Of a stretch of 38,239 bases of DNA, positions 17,515 to 25,838 are shown piece by piece. The translations under genes and the position numbers were made by a program. Source of the DNA: Lachnospiraceae bacterium (GTDB lineage Bacteria; Bacillota; Clostridia; Lachnospirales; Lachnospiraceae); NCBI GenBank assembly GCA_024690825.1, contig JAILOK010000004.1:1-38239 (forward strand). Reading direction: 5' to 3'. The notes under the pieces were generated by a model. It had not been told where the DNA came from and ran no database searches. It was given only the letters and a program-made list of their open reading frames with translations. Numbering within the stretch: position 1 is the first letter of the stretch; each line of letters begins with the position of its first letter.

Positions 17515-18684
17515 ATGGCAGAGCAAAAGAGAGATTATTACGAGGTTCTCGGAGTTGACAAAAATGCCGATGAAGAGACCATAAAAAAAGCATACAGGGT
17601 TCTTGCCAAAAAGTATCATCCCGACATGAATCCGGGTGATAAGAATGCCGAGGCTAAATTCAAAGAGGCTTCCGAGGCATATGCAGTCTTAAGCGATCCG
17701 CAAAAGAAGGCGCAGTATGATCAGTTTGGCCATGCCGCTTTTTCTCAGGGCGGCGGAGGCTATGGAGGCGGCTTCGATTTCAACTCAATGGATTTCGGAG
17801 ATATCTTTGGGGATCTTTTCGGGGATATGTTCGGCAGCAGACGCGCAAACAGGACAGGTCCCAGAAAAGGTGCAAATCTGCGCACTTCTGTGAGGATTAC
17901 CTTTGAAGAGGCTGTATTCGGCTGCGAAAAGGAGATAGAACTCACTCTGAAGGATGAGTGCACGAAATGCCATGGTACCGGGGCGAAGCAGGGTACTTCT
18001 CCGGTAACATGTCCGAAGTGCGGGGGCAAGGGACAGATTGTTTATACCCAGCAGTCTCTTTTCGGGACTGTACAGAATGTCCAGACATGTCCTGACTGTT
18101 CGGGCACAGGCAAGATAATAAAGGAAAAGTGTACAGACTGTTACGGCACGGGTTATATCTCAAACAGGAAAAAGATAGAAGTAAGCATTCCCGCCGGCAT
18201 AGATAACGGACAATGCGTGAGGATCAGAGAAAAAGGAGAACCCGGAGCCAATGGCGGACCGAGGGGCGACCTTCTGGTCGAGATAAATGTATCGAGACAT
18301 CCCATCTTCCAGAGAAGAGATTATGATATCTTTTCAACGGCGCCCATATCGTACGCTCAGGCCGCGCTTGGCGGGGAGATATTGATAGATACCGTTGACG
18401 GAAAGGTTATAAATACGATAAAACCCGGCACTCAGACCGACACGAAGATCAGGTTAAAAGGCAAGGGAGTACCTGTTCTTAACCGGAATAATACAAGAGG
18501 AGATCATTATGTCACGCTTGTGGTTCAGGTGCCCACGGGACTTACGCAGAGTGCAAGGGAACTGTTGAAACAGTTTGATCAGGTGACAGGTGATTCCCTG
18601 AATTATGTAAAAAACCACACGGATGAGGCGTCATCGGATAATTCTGCAAAGAACAAAAAGAAAAAGAAAGGGATTTTTAACTGA
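17515..18684 (+). CDS. dnaJ: Chaperone DnaJ (Hsp40)
   Basis: Type I J-protein delivering substrates to DnaK and stimulating its ATPase. 389 residues. J domain with the HPD triad ([11 protein letters not shown], near residue 36), Gly/Phe-rich linker, four CxxCxGxG zinc repeats ([32 protein letters not shown]), C-terminal substrate domains and a Lys-rich end. Nine bases after dnaK. Its stop overlaps the next start by one base (TGATG). Confidence 0.98.
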   Translation: MAEQKRDYYEVLGVDKNADEETIKKAYRVLAKKYHPDMNPGDKNAEAKFKEASEAYAVLSDPQKKAQYDQFGHAAFSQGGGGYGGGFDFNSMDFGDIFGDLFGDMFGSRRANRTGPRKGANLRTSVRITFEEAVFGCEKEIELTLKDECTKCHGTGAKQGTSPVTCPKCGGKGQIVYTQQSLFGTVQNVQTCPDCSGTGKIIKEKCTDCYGTGYISNRKKIEVSIPAGIDNGQCVRIREKGEPGANGGPRGDLLVEINVSRHPIFQRRDYDIFSTAPISYAQAALGGEILIDTVDGKVINTIKPGTQTDTKIRLKGKGVPVLNRNNTRGDHYVTLVVQVPTGLTQSARELLKQFDQVTGDSLNYVKNHTDEASSDNSAKNKKKKKGIFN

Positions 18685-19757
18685 TGAAGGTTACGGCTCT
18701 GATCATGGCAGGCGGACGGGGGGAAAGATTCTGGCCCAGATCCAGAAAGGATCTTCCCAAGCAGTTTTTATCACTCACCAATGACGGAAAGACACTGATC
18801 CAGCTCACTATGGAAAGGATCCTTCCTATAGTCGACAAAGAAGATATTTTCATTTCAACAAACAGAAATTATCTGCCGCTTGTAAAGGAGCAGTTACCGG
18901 GGATAAAACCCGAAAATATCATATGTGAGCCTGTAGGAAGAAATACGGCGCCCGGTATAGGCCTGGGGGCATCTTATATTTCAAAAAGGTATGACGAGGA
19001 TGTGGTAATGCTCGTTCTGCCTTCGGATCATCTGATCAAATATAATCAGATGTTTCTGGCGACATTAAAGGATGCAATAGAGGTTGCGGAAGACGGGGAT
19101 AATCTTGTTACCATGGGTATAGCACCCGATTTTCCCGAAACAGGCTATGGTTATATCAAGTTCATGCCTGATGATATGTACAAGAGAAGCTACAGGGTGG
19201 AACATTTTGCCGAGAAGCCGAATCTTGAAACAGCAAAGGAATATCTTTCAACAGATCAGTATCTTTGGAATTCCGGTATGTTTGTATGGAAGGTCTCCTC
19301 GATAATGAAATGCTTTGAGAGATTCATGCCGGATGTGTATGAAGGTCTTTCTATAATAAGAGATGCCGTGAACACAAGTCAGGAGCAGGAGATCATAGAG
19401 AAGATATATCCGGGTTTTCCGTCTATATCAATAGACTATGGCATCATGGAAAAATCAAAGGATATATATACGATCCCCGGAAATTTCGGATGGGATGATG
19501 TGGGGAGCTGGCTGGCACTGGAGAGGATACAGACTTCAAATGAAATGGGAAATATTACTGCCGGTAATGTGATCACTGTCGGAACGAATAACTGTATCAT
19601 TCAGGGAAAGGAAAAGCTAATAGCAACGGTAGGCATAGAAAACTGTGTTATCGTTGATACGGATGACGCTCTCCTTATTTGTTCGAAGGATGATACAGCC
19701 GATATCAAGAAGGTATTGGAAAATCTGAAGATCTGTAACAGAAATGAATATCTGTAG
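18684..19757 (+). CDS. manC: Mannose-1-phosphate guanylyltransferase
   Basis: Makes GDP-mannose from GTP and mannose-1-phosphate, a precursor of mannose- and fucose-containing glycans. 357 residues, so only the nucleotidyltransferase part, without the isomerase domain of the bifunctional enzymes. N-terminal pyrophosphorylase signature MAGGRGERFWPRSRKDLPKQF, then EPVGRNTAPGIGL, LPSDHLI, GYGYIKF, FAEKP and LWNSGMFVW. The ATG overlaps the dnaJ stop, so it should be co-transcribed with the heat-shock genes, which is an uncommon partner. A hairpin follows. A closely related UTP- or GTP-sugar enzyme is not excluded, but the motifs fit GMP. Confidence 0.92.
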   Translation: MKVTALIMAGGRGERFWPRSRKDLPKQFLSLTNDGKTLIQLTMERILPIVDKEDIFISTNRNYLPLVKEQLPGIKPENIICEPVGRNTAPGIGLGASYISKRYDEDVVMLVLPSDHLIKYNQMFLATLKDAIEVAEDGDNLVTMGIAPDFPETGYGYIKFMPDDMYKRSYRVEHFAEKPNLETAKEYLSTDQYLWNSGMFVWKVSSIMKCFERFMPDVYEGLSIIRDAVNTSQEQEIIEKIYPGFPSISIDYGIMEKSKDIYTIPGNFGWDDVGSWLALERIQTSNEMGNITAGNVITVGTNNCIIQGKEKLIATVGIENCVIVDTDDALLICSKDDTADIKKVLENLKICNRNEYL

Positions 19758-19772
19758 GGTATAAGGATCATG

Positions 19773-19818
19773 AAACGCGCTGCTCTTTCCTGGGACAGGG
19801 AAAGACAGCGCGTTTATT
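19773..19818 (+). terminator. Hairpin ending the heat-shock/manC operon
   Basis: Left arm from AAACGCGCTG at 19773 through CTCTTTCC, right arm GGAAAGA through CAGCGCGTTT ending at 19818. About 17 bp pair with one bulge. The T-run after it is short (ATTATTTC), but the long stem and position make a terminator likely. Confidence 0.75.
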
Positions 19819-19862
19819 ATTTCGATATGCCCCGCCACGCGTGGAGATCCGCAGAAATAAAA

Positions 19863-19891
19863 TTGTAGAATATCTGTTTTTATGGTATAGT
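19863..19891 (+). promoter_or_regulatory. Extended -10 promoter for ispE and following genes
   Basis: TTGTAG (19863-19868), 17-base spacer, TATAGT (19886-19891) preceded by TGG (an extended -10). It lies about 60 bases before ispE and after the preceding terminator, so it probably starts the long run that follows. Confidence 0.6.
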
Positions 19892-19951
19892 GATACGGTG
19901 TTGCAGCACAATCTGTCGTTTGCCATATTTACGGGGAGAGCGTAAGGGGAT

Positions 19952-20833
19952 ATGCAGATCAACGCTTATGCAAAGATAAATCTGGGACTTGATATAACCG
20001 GAAGAAGACCGGACGGATATCATGAACTTAATACGGTGATGCAGACCTTAGATCTTCATGATGTGATCACCCTGGGAGCCATTCCGGAAGTAAACGGGAG
20101 TACAGAGGAAGGGACCATAATCCTTACATGCAGCGACCCGTCACTTCCCGTTGATGAGAGAAATCTGGCAAACAGGGCAGCCAGGTTGCTTTTCAGTGAA
20201 TTTTCCATCACCGATAATCTTGAGATAGATATACAGAAAAACATACCGGTTGCAGCCGGACTCGGTGGAGGAAGTGCCGATGCCGCAGCGGTACTTAAGG
20301 GAGTGAACGAATACTTCGGTCTGGAGCTTACAGATGAGGATCTCATGGAACGAGGTGCCGAATTGGGAGCGGACATCCCTTTTCTGATAAAAGGAGGTAC
20401 AGCATCGGCACAGGGTATCGGTGAGATAATAGAGCCTTTGGGTGCGCCCTGCGGTCTGTCCGTGATAGTGGCTGCTCCGGACATCAGGGTTTCCACAAAA
20501 GATGTATATGAAGAATATGACAGAATAAAACTTTCGGGATTCCATCCCGATATAGAACACCTGAAAGCCGCCATAGAGATGGAAGATAGTGGCTGTATTC
20601 CCGAATTTCTGGGCAATGTACTGGAAGAAGTCACCATACAGGATCACCCGGTAATACAGGATATAAAGGACATAATGATGAAAAACGGGGCTGCGGGAGC
20701 ATTGATGAGTGGCAGCGGACCATCTGTTTTCGGGCTTTTTGTGGATGATGCTTCTATAGAAAAGGCATATAACTCCCTTGAGGAGTCAGGAATAGCAGAC
20801 AGGATCTTTTTAACGGGTTTTTATAATGGATGA
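19952..20833 (+). CDS. ispE: 4-diphosphocytidyl-2-C-methyl-D-erythritol kinase
   Basis: GHMP-family kinase of the methylerythritol phosphate pathway, making isoprenoid precursors for undecaprenyl and quinone lipids. 293 residues. N-terminal AYAKINLGLDITGRRPDGYHEL, ATP-binding loop PVAAGLGGGSADAAAVL near residues 98-114, and C-terminal GALMSGSGPSVFGLF. The reading frame ends inside the start of the GntR gene (8-base overlap). Confidence 0.97.
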   Translation: MQINAYAKINLGLDITGRRPDGYHELNTVMQTLDLHDVITLGAIPEVNGSTEEGTIILTCSDPSLPVDERNLANRAARLLFSEFSITDNLEIDIQKNIPVAAGLGGGSADAAAVLKGVNEYFGLELTDEDLMERGAELGADIPFLIKGGTASAQGIGEIIEPLGAPCGLSVIVAAPDIRVSTKDVYEEYDRIKLSGFHPDIEHLKAAIEMEDSGCIPEFLGNVLEEVTIQDHPVIQDIKDIMMKNGAAGALMSGSGPSVFGLFVDDASIEKAYNSLEESGIADRIFLTGFYNG

Positions 20834-21479
20834 TCAGTTTTTACCTTTAAGGGATGTTGTTTTTAACACCTTAAGAGATGAGATATTATACGGAAAATTA
20901 AAGCCCGGATCAAGACTGATGGAGATATCGATCTCCGAAAGGCTTGGTGTGAGCCGTACTCCCGTGAGAGAGGCGATCAGGAGACTGGAGCAGGAGGGAT
21001 TGGTGGATATGTTCCCCCGCAGGGGAGCACAGGTTTCGGGTGTAACGGAAAAGAGCCTGGCAGATGTTCTTGAGGCAAGGAAAACTCTTGAAACCTTCAC
21101 GGTAAATGCAGCATGCTCAAGGATCACAAAAGAACAGCTATTAAGACTGAAACAGGCCAATTCTGCATTTGAGGAAGCAACTGATCACAGGGATGCCGCA
21201 CAGATAGCGGAGGCAGATGAAAGTTTTCACCATATCATCATAGAAGCGGCGGGTAACGAAAGAATAGCTGAGACGCTGAACAATTTAAAAGAACAGCTTT
21301 TCAGGTTCAGATATGTATACTTAAAGGATGTGAAGGAGTATTCTCACCTCGTTGAAGATCACAGGATGCTGATAGGAGCCATAGAGGCCGGAAAGAGTGA
21401 TCTTGCGGTGGAGATCATAAAACTCCATATAGAACAGCAGACGATGGGGATATACGGGAATATCTCAAAAATGCCATGA
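20826..21479 (+). CDS. GntR-family transcriptional regulator (FCD/FadR subfamily)
   Basis: 217-residue repressor-type protein. N-terminal winged helix with the GntR pattern (LKPGSRLMEISISERLGVSRTPV, read here from residue 22 or so) followed by REAIRRLEQEGLV; C-terminal FCD helical domain with FHHIIIEAAGN and a later metal-binding His candidate (VEDHRMLIGAIEAG). The family usually senses an organic acid or related metabolite; the ligand and targets are not visible. It overlaps ispE and murI, so it is embedded in a housekeeping run rather than beside an obvious catabolic target. Confidence 0.92.
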   Translation: MDDQFLPLRDVVFNTLRDEILYGKLKPGSRLMEISISERLGVSRTPVREAIRRLEQEGLVDMFPRRGAQVSGVTEKSLADVLEARKTLETFTVNAACSRITKEQLLRLKQANSAFEEATDHRDAAQIAEADESFHHIIIEAAGNERIAETLNNLKEQLFRFRYVYLKDVKEYSHLVEDHRMLIGAIEAGKSDLAVEIIKLHIEQQTMGIYGNISKMP

Positions 21480-22297
21480 GCGAGAAGAATAAAGCCATAG
21501 GGGTCTTTGATTCGGGCGTCGGCGGACTGACGGTTTTCCGCGAGATGATGAAGCAGATGCCGAACGAACGACTGATTTTTTTCGGGGATACTGCCAGAGT
21601 ACCTTATGGTTCAAAATCAAAAGAGACCGTAACACAGTATTCGAGACAGATCATCAGATTTCTCAAGTCACAGAGTGTAAAAGCCATTGTTGTTGCCTGC
21701 AATACGGCAAGCGCGCTGGCTCTTGACGAGATAGAAAAAGAGATAGATATTCCGATCATAGGGGTGGTGAAACCCGGGGCAGTATCAGCTGCAAAAAAGA
21801 CGAAAAACGGCAATATCGGATTGATCGGTACCGAGGCGACGATCTCCTCCGGAATATATGAGAGGATTCTTCATGAAATGAATGAGGACTTCCGGATCAT
21901 AGGCAAAGCCTGTCCTCTCTTTGTACCGCTTGCCGAAGAGGGCCTGATCGATGATCCTGTCACGACAGAGATTGCGGGAAGGTATCTTGCGGATCTGACA
22001 GATTCAGATATAGATACACTCATAATGGGTTGTACACATTATCCCCTGATCAAGGATACGATAAAAAAAGTCCTGGATGAAAAAGTAGAGCTTGTAAATC
22101 CGGCTTATGAAACAGCCCTGGAATGCTCGCAGATGCTTAAGGACAACGGTATTATGAATGACAGGGAGATCGAGCTGGGGGAAACTCCTTACAGGTTTTT
22201 TGTCAGTGACGATGCAGAAAAGTTCAAAACTATCGCAAATATGATCCTTCCCTACGGTATCCTGGGAGCAAAAAGGATCGCCATTGAGGATTATTGA
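21476..22297 (+). CDS. murI: Glutamate racemase
   Basis: Converts L- to D-glutamate for peptidoglycan. 273 residues. N-terminal IGVFDSGVGGLTVFREM, first catalytic Cys in VVACNTASALAL, second in MGCTHYPLIKD; GDTARVPYGSKS is also conserved. The ATG overlaps the GntR stop by 4 bases. Followed after three bases by the DUF1934 gene. Confidence 0.97.
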   Translation: MSEKNKAIGVFDSGVGGLTVFREMMKQMPNERLIFFGDTARVPYGSKSKETVTQYSRQIIRFLKSQSVKAIVVACNTASALALDEIEKEIDIPIIGVVKPGAVSAAKKTKNGNIGLIGTEATISSGIYERILHEMNEDFRIIGKACPLFVPLAEEGLIDDPVTTEIAGRYLADLTDSDIDTLIMGCTHYPLIKDTIKKVLDEKVELVNPAYETALECSQMLKDNGIMNDREIELGETPYRFFVSDDAEKFKTIANMILPYGILGAKRIAIEDY

Positions 22298-22300
22298 ACG

Positions 22301-22702
22301 ATGACAAAGAACTGTCATGTGTGTATAAGAGGGCACAGCGATGCTTTGGATATTGAAGGAAAAGCCCGATATCACAAAAAGGATTCCGAGCATTATCTGT
22401 TTTTTGAAAGAGAAACGGGTGGTATTATGGAAAAATTTTCACTCAGATTCGGAAAGGATCATCTGTCCTATAAAAGGGACGGAGAGGTGAAAACGGAGGT
22501 TTTTCTGGAGCCCGGACAACTGCATGAGTCCTGTTTTGTTACACCCTATGGAACATTTGAGATCGGTTTTAAATCAAAGGATTTTTCATTTGAAGAAACG
22601 GAGAGCGAAATAATAATATCTGCAGTATATGATATGACTCTCAACGGAGAACCCCACGAAGAGGGAAGGATACAGATTGAGATAACGGAGGTGAAAACTT
22701 GA
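22301..22702 (+). CDS. DUF1934 domain protein (YwiB-like)
   Basis: 133-residue protein of a Firmicute family of unknown biochemical function, predicted as a lipocalin/calycin-like beta-barrel. Alternating beta-strand patterns run through the length (HYLFFERETG, KFSLRFGKDHLSYKRDGEV, EIIISAVYDMTLNGE), and the final ITE-type strand fits the family. No signal peptide. Directly after murI and overlapped by the next gene. The family name is from recognition of the pattern; the function is unknown. Confidence 0.8.
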   Translation: MTKNCHVCIRGHSDALDIEGKARYHKKDSEHYLFFERETGGIMEKFSLRFGKDHLSYKRDGEVKTEVFLEPGQLHESCFVTPYGTFEIGFKSKDFSFEETESEIIISAVYDMTLNGEPHEEGRIQIEITEVKT

Positions 22703-23169
22703 ATACCGGATGGATAGTTTTGATTATTGTTACGGTTCTGCTCATAGCGGCGACAGTCGGACTTTATTTTTTCGGCAAAAAGATGCAGAAAAAGCAGGCT
22801 GAACAGCAGGCCCAGATCGATGCGGCCGCCCAGACCGTGCAGATGCTTATCATTGACAAAAAAAAGATGAAATTAAAGGATGCGGGACTGCCGGCTGTGG
22901 TCATGCAGAACGCTCCAAAGCTCATGAGATTTTCAAAGGTTCCCGTGGTCAAGGCAAAGGTCGGGCCGCAGGTGATGTCCTTTATCAGTGATGCGGCAAT
23001 ATTTGACACGATACCTACAAAAAAAGAAGTTAAGGCTACCGTCAGCGGGATTTACATCACTGCAGTAAAGGGTGTAAGGGGAAGCATCAAGGCGGAACCG
23101 GTAAAGAAGAGCAAATTTGCGCAGTTCAAAGAAGATCTGCAGAAAAAAGCGGGAGCAAAACCGATCTGA
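22699..23169 (+). CDS. Membrane-anchored protein of unknown function
   Basis: 156 residues. One N-terminal membrane segment (about residues 4-24), then a Lys/Gln-rich helix (KKMQKKQAEQQAQIDAAAQ), then a basic domain without Cys or obvious catalytic residues (about 45-135) with many Lys, ending KKSKFAQFKEDLQKKAGAK. The TTG start overlaps the DUF1934 stop and is placed by GGAGGTG at 22687-22693. The topology looks like a single anchor with a cytoplasmic basic domain, which could contact ribosomes, RNA or acidic lipid; this is inference. I do not recognise the family. Confidence 0.75.
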   Translation: MNTGWIVLIIVTVLLIAATVGLYFFGKKMQKKQAEQQAQIDAAAQTVQMLIIDKKKMKLKDAGLPAVVMQNAPKLMRFSKVPVVKAKVGPQVMSFISDAAIFDTIPTKKEVKATVSGIYITAVKGVRGSIKAEPVKKSKFAQFKEDLQKKAGAKPI

Positions 23170-23200
23170 CCGGAAAATAAACTACAGGGAGAAGTGAAAA

Positions 23201-24631
23201 ATGACAGATAAGCTTGTTGAAAACATTACCTCAATGGAGGATGACTTCGCAAAATGGTATACGGATATCGTAAAGAATGCGGAGCTGATAGATTATTCAA
23301 GCGTGAAGGGCTGTATGATAATAAAACCGGCCGGCTACGCGATATGGGAAAACATACAGAGGGAACTTGACCGGAGATTCAAGGAAACCGGTGTTGAAAA
23401 TGTATATATGCCGCTTTTTATTCCGGAGAGTCTCCTTCAAAAAGAAAAGGATCATGTCGAGGGTTTTGCACCTGAAGTGGCATGGGTTACACAGGGAGGA
23501 CTGGAGCCTCTTACCGAAAAACTCTGCGTGCGTCCTACTTCAGAGACCCTTTTCTGTGATCTGTACAAAAATGATGTACATTCATACAGGGATCTGCCCA
23601 AAAATTACAATCAGTGGTGTTCGGTCGTGAGATGGGAAAAAACGACAAGACCGTTCTTGAGAAGCCGTGAATTTTTGTGGCAGGAAGGTCATACGATACA
23701 TGCTACATATGAGGAAGCCAAAGAGCGTACAGTGCAGATGCTGAATGTATATGCAGATTTCTGCAGGGAGTTTCTTGCCATTCCGACCATCAGAGGCAGG
23801 AAAACAGACAAGGAAAAGTTCGCAGGTGCGGAAGAAACCTATACGATCGAAGCGATGATGCACGATGGAAAAGCCCTTCAGTCTGGCACGAGCCACAATT
23901 TCGGAGACGGCTTTGCCAGGGCGTTTGGCATAGAATATACAGACAGAGACAATAAGCCCCATCATCCTTTCCAGACTTCCTGGGGAGTGTCTACCAGAAT
24001 AATAGGCGCGATCATCATGGTACATGGGGACAGCGAAGGATTGGTGCTTCCGCCGAAAGTTGCGCCCACACAGGTGGTGATCATACCCATACAGCAGAAA
24101 AAGGAGGGAGTGCTTGAAGAAGCCCGCAGGCTGCAGGGCGTTTTAAAGGATCTGAGGGTGAAGCTGGATGATTCAGACAGATCACCGGGTTACAAATTTG
24201 CAGAGCAGGAGATGAGAGGTTTCCCTGTAAGGATTGAGATAGGACCGAAGGATATCGAGAACGGTCAGTGTGTTGTTGTAAGACGTGATACCAGGGAAAA
24301 GTATACGGTTGAACTTGAAAATGTTGAATCATTTGTAAAGAAGCTTCTTGATGATATTCACAACGATATGTACGAGAGAGCAAAGAAGCATCTGGAAAGC
24401 AGCATGTACGATGCCGTTACATATGACGAATTTAAGAAGACCATGAATGAAAAGCCTGGATTTGTCAGGGCGATGTGGTGTGGAAATGTAGAGTGTGAAG
24501 ACAGGATAAAGGCTGATACCACAGCAACCTCAAGATGCATTCCTTTCGAAGATAAGGATGAGATATCAAAGACATGCATCTGCTGCGGAAAGCCTGCAAA
24601 GCATCTGGTATATTGGGGCAAAGCTTATTAA
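23201..24631 (+). CDS. proS: Prolyl-tRNA synthetase, archaeal/eukaryal type (ProS type 3)
   Basis: Charges tRNA-Pro. 476 residues, no bacterial editing insertion, so the short eukaryote/archaeon-like form that some Clostridia and Mycoplasma carry. Class II motifs: motif 2 region [23 protein letters not shown], motif 3 region [19 protein letters not shown]. The C-terminal extension with a Cys cluster ([11 protein letters not shown] and CICCGKPA) ends in Tyr, as in this type. No T-box leader is visible upstream (31-base gap). Good Shine-Dalgarno GGGAG. Confidence 0.96.
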   Translation: MTDKLVENITSMEDDFAKWYTDIVKNAELIDYSSVKGCMIIKPAGYAIWENIQRELDRRFKETGVENVYMPLFIPESLLQKEKDHVEGFAPEVAWVTQGGLEPLTEKLCVRPTSETLFCDLYKNDVHSYRDLPKNYNQWCSVVRWEKTTRPFLRSREFLWQEGHTIHATYEEAKERTVQMLNVYADFCREFLAIPTIRGRKTDKEKFAGAEETYTIEAMMHDGKALQSGTSHNFGDGFARAFGIEYTDRDNKPHHPFQTSWGVSTRIIGAIIMVHGDSEGLVLPPKVAPTQVVIIPIQQKKEGVLEEARRLQGVLKDLRVKLDDSDRSPGYKFAEQEMRGFPVRIEIGPKDIENGQCVVVRRDTREKYTVELENVESFVKKLLDDIHNDMYERAKKHLESSMYDAVTYDEFKKTMNEKPGFVRAMWCGNVECEDRIKADTTATSRCIPFEDKDEISKTCICCGKPAKHLVYWGKAY

Positions 24632-24644
24632 AAAGGAGAAACAG

Positions 24645-25838
24645 ATGAAGGTACTTGTCATTAACTGCGGTTCGTCATCATTAAAGTATCAGCTGATAGA
24701 TACAGAATCAGACATAGTTCTCGCGAAGGGCCTCTGTGAAAGGATCGGTATAGACGGGAGCAATTTTGAATATAAGTCTAATGACGGGAAGAAGATATCA
24801 AAGCTTACGGAAATGAAGGATCATAAGGATGCCGTTACCGTAGTTATAGATGCTCTGACCGATGTAAACGACGGAGTGGTGAAGGATCTCTCTGAGGTTG
24901 ATGCTGTCGGTCACAGGGTAGTTCATGGTGGTGAGCATTTCAAAAAAGCAGTTGTTGTAAATGATGAGGTTATAAGCGCCATAGAAGATGTGAGTGATCT
25001 TGCGCCTCTTCATAATCCGGGGGCTGTTACGGGGATCAGGGCCTGTATGGATCTGATGCCGTCGCTTCCTCATGTGGCGGTGTTTGATACGGCATTTCAC
25101 CAGACAATGGAAAGAGAAGCTTACCTGTACGCAATCCCTTATGAATATTATGAGAAATACCGGATACGCAGATACGGTTTTCATGGAACAAGCCATGAGT
25201 ATGTTTCCGAGAGAACGGCGGATATCCTTGGAAAAGATAAAACACAGTTAAAGACGATAGTCTGTCATCTTGGAAACGGTGCTTCCATATCTGCCGTAAA
25301 AAACGGGAAGTGTGTTGATACATCAATGGGACTCACCCCGCTTGAAGGGCTTATCATGGGTACAAGATCCGGTGATATAGATCCCGCCGTGATAACATAT
25401 CTCATGGAAAAGGAGAATATAACCGGAAAAGAAGTAATAGACATATTAAACAAAAAATCCGGAGTTTTGGGAATGACAGGGATATCATCTGATTTTCGGG
25501 ATATCCTTAAGGCTGTAAACGAGGGAAATGAAAAGGCAAAGATGACATTGAGAGCTTATGCTTTGAGGGTGGCAAAGTATATAGGCGCATATGCTGCAGC
25601 CATGAACGGAGTAGATGCCATATCCTTTACCGCAGGCATAGGAGAAAACAATTACGTCATCCGGAAGATGATATGTGAGCATCTTACCTTCCTGGGGGTA
25701 CGGTTTGATGATGAAAAGAATGAAAACGGATCAGATGAAAGGATCATATCAGAAGAAGGTTCGCATCCGGTCATTCTGGTGGTTCCTACAAACGAGGAAC
25801 TTTCGATAGCCATGCAGACAGTGGAGCTTGTCAGATGA
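24645..25838 (+). CDS. ackA: Acetate kinase
   Basis: Interconverts acetyl phosphate + ADP and acetate + ATP; the ATP-yielding last step of acetate fermentation. 397 residues. Motifs: LVINCGSSSLKYQL at the N-terminus, GHRVVHGG, FDTAFHQTM, YGFHGTSHEYVS, HLGNGAS, GLTPLEGLIMGTRSGDIDP, FTAGIGENN. AAGGAG at 24632 or so selects the ATG at 24645; an upstream in-frame extension runs into proS. The partner gene pta is not adjacent in this window. The stop overlaps the cca start. Confidence 0.97.
   Translation: MKVLVINCGSSSLKYQLIDTESDIVLAKGLCERIGIDGSNFEYKSNDGKKISKLTEMKDHKDAVTVVIDALTDVNDGVVKDLSEVDAVGHRVVHGGEHFKKAVVVNDEVISAIEDVSDLAPLHNPGAVTGIRACMDLMPSLPHVAVFDTAFHQTMEREAYLYAIPYEYYEKYRIRRYGFHGTSHEYVSERTADILGKDKTQLKTIVCHLGNGASISAVKNGKCVDTSMGLTPLEGLIMGTRSGDIDPAVITYLMEKENITGKEVIDILNKKSGVLGMTGISSDFRDILKAVNEGNEKAKMTLRAYALRVAKYIGAYAAAMNGVDAISFTAGIGENNYVIRKMICEHLTFLGVRFDDEKNENGSDERIISEEGSHPVILVVPTNEELSIAMQTVELVR

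Noticed and set aside
20056-20637. 193-codon minus-strand open frame inside ispE
   Set aside because: Antisense to a certain gene and shows no recognisable motif.
23170-23200. T-box leader before proS
   Set aside because: The gap is only 31 bases, too short for a T-box.
23582-24025. 147-codon minus-strand frame in proS
   Set aside because: Antisense to conserved proS motifs, no independent support.
24558-24644. N-terminal extension of ackA
   Set aside because: It lies within proS and the family starts at MKVLVINCGSSS; a strong Shine-Dalgarno precedes 24645.
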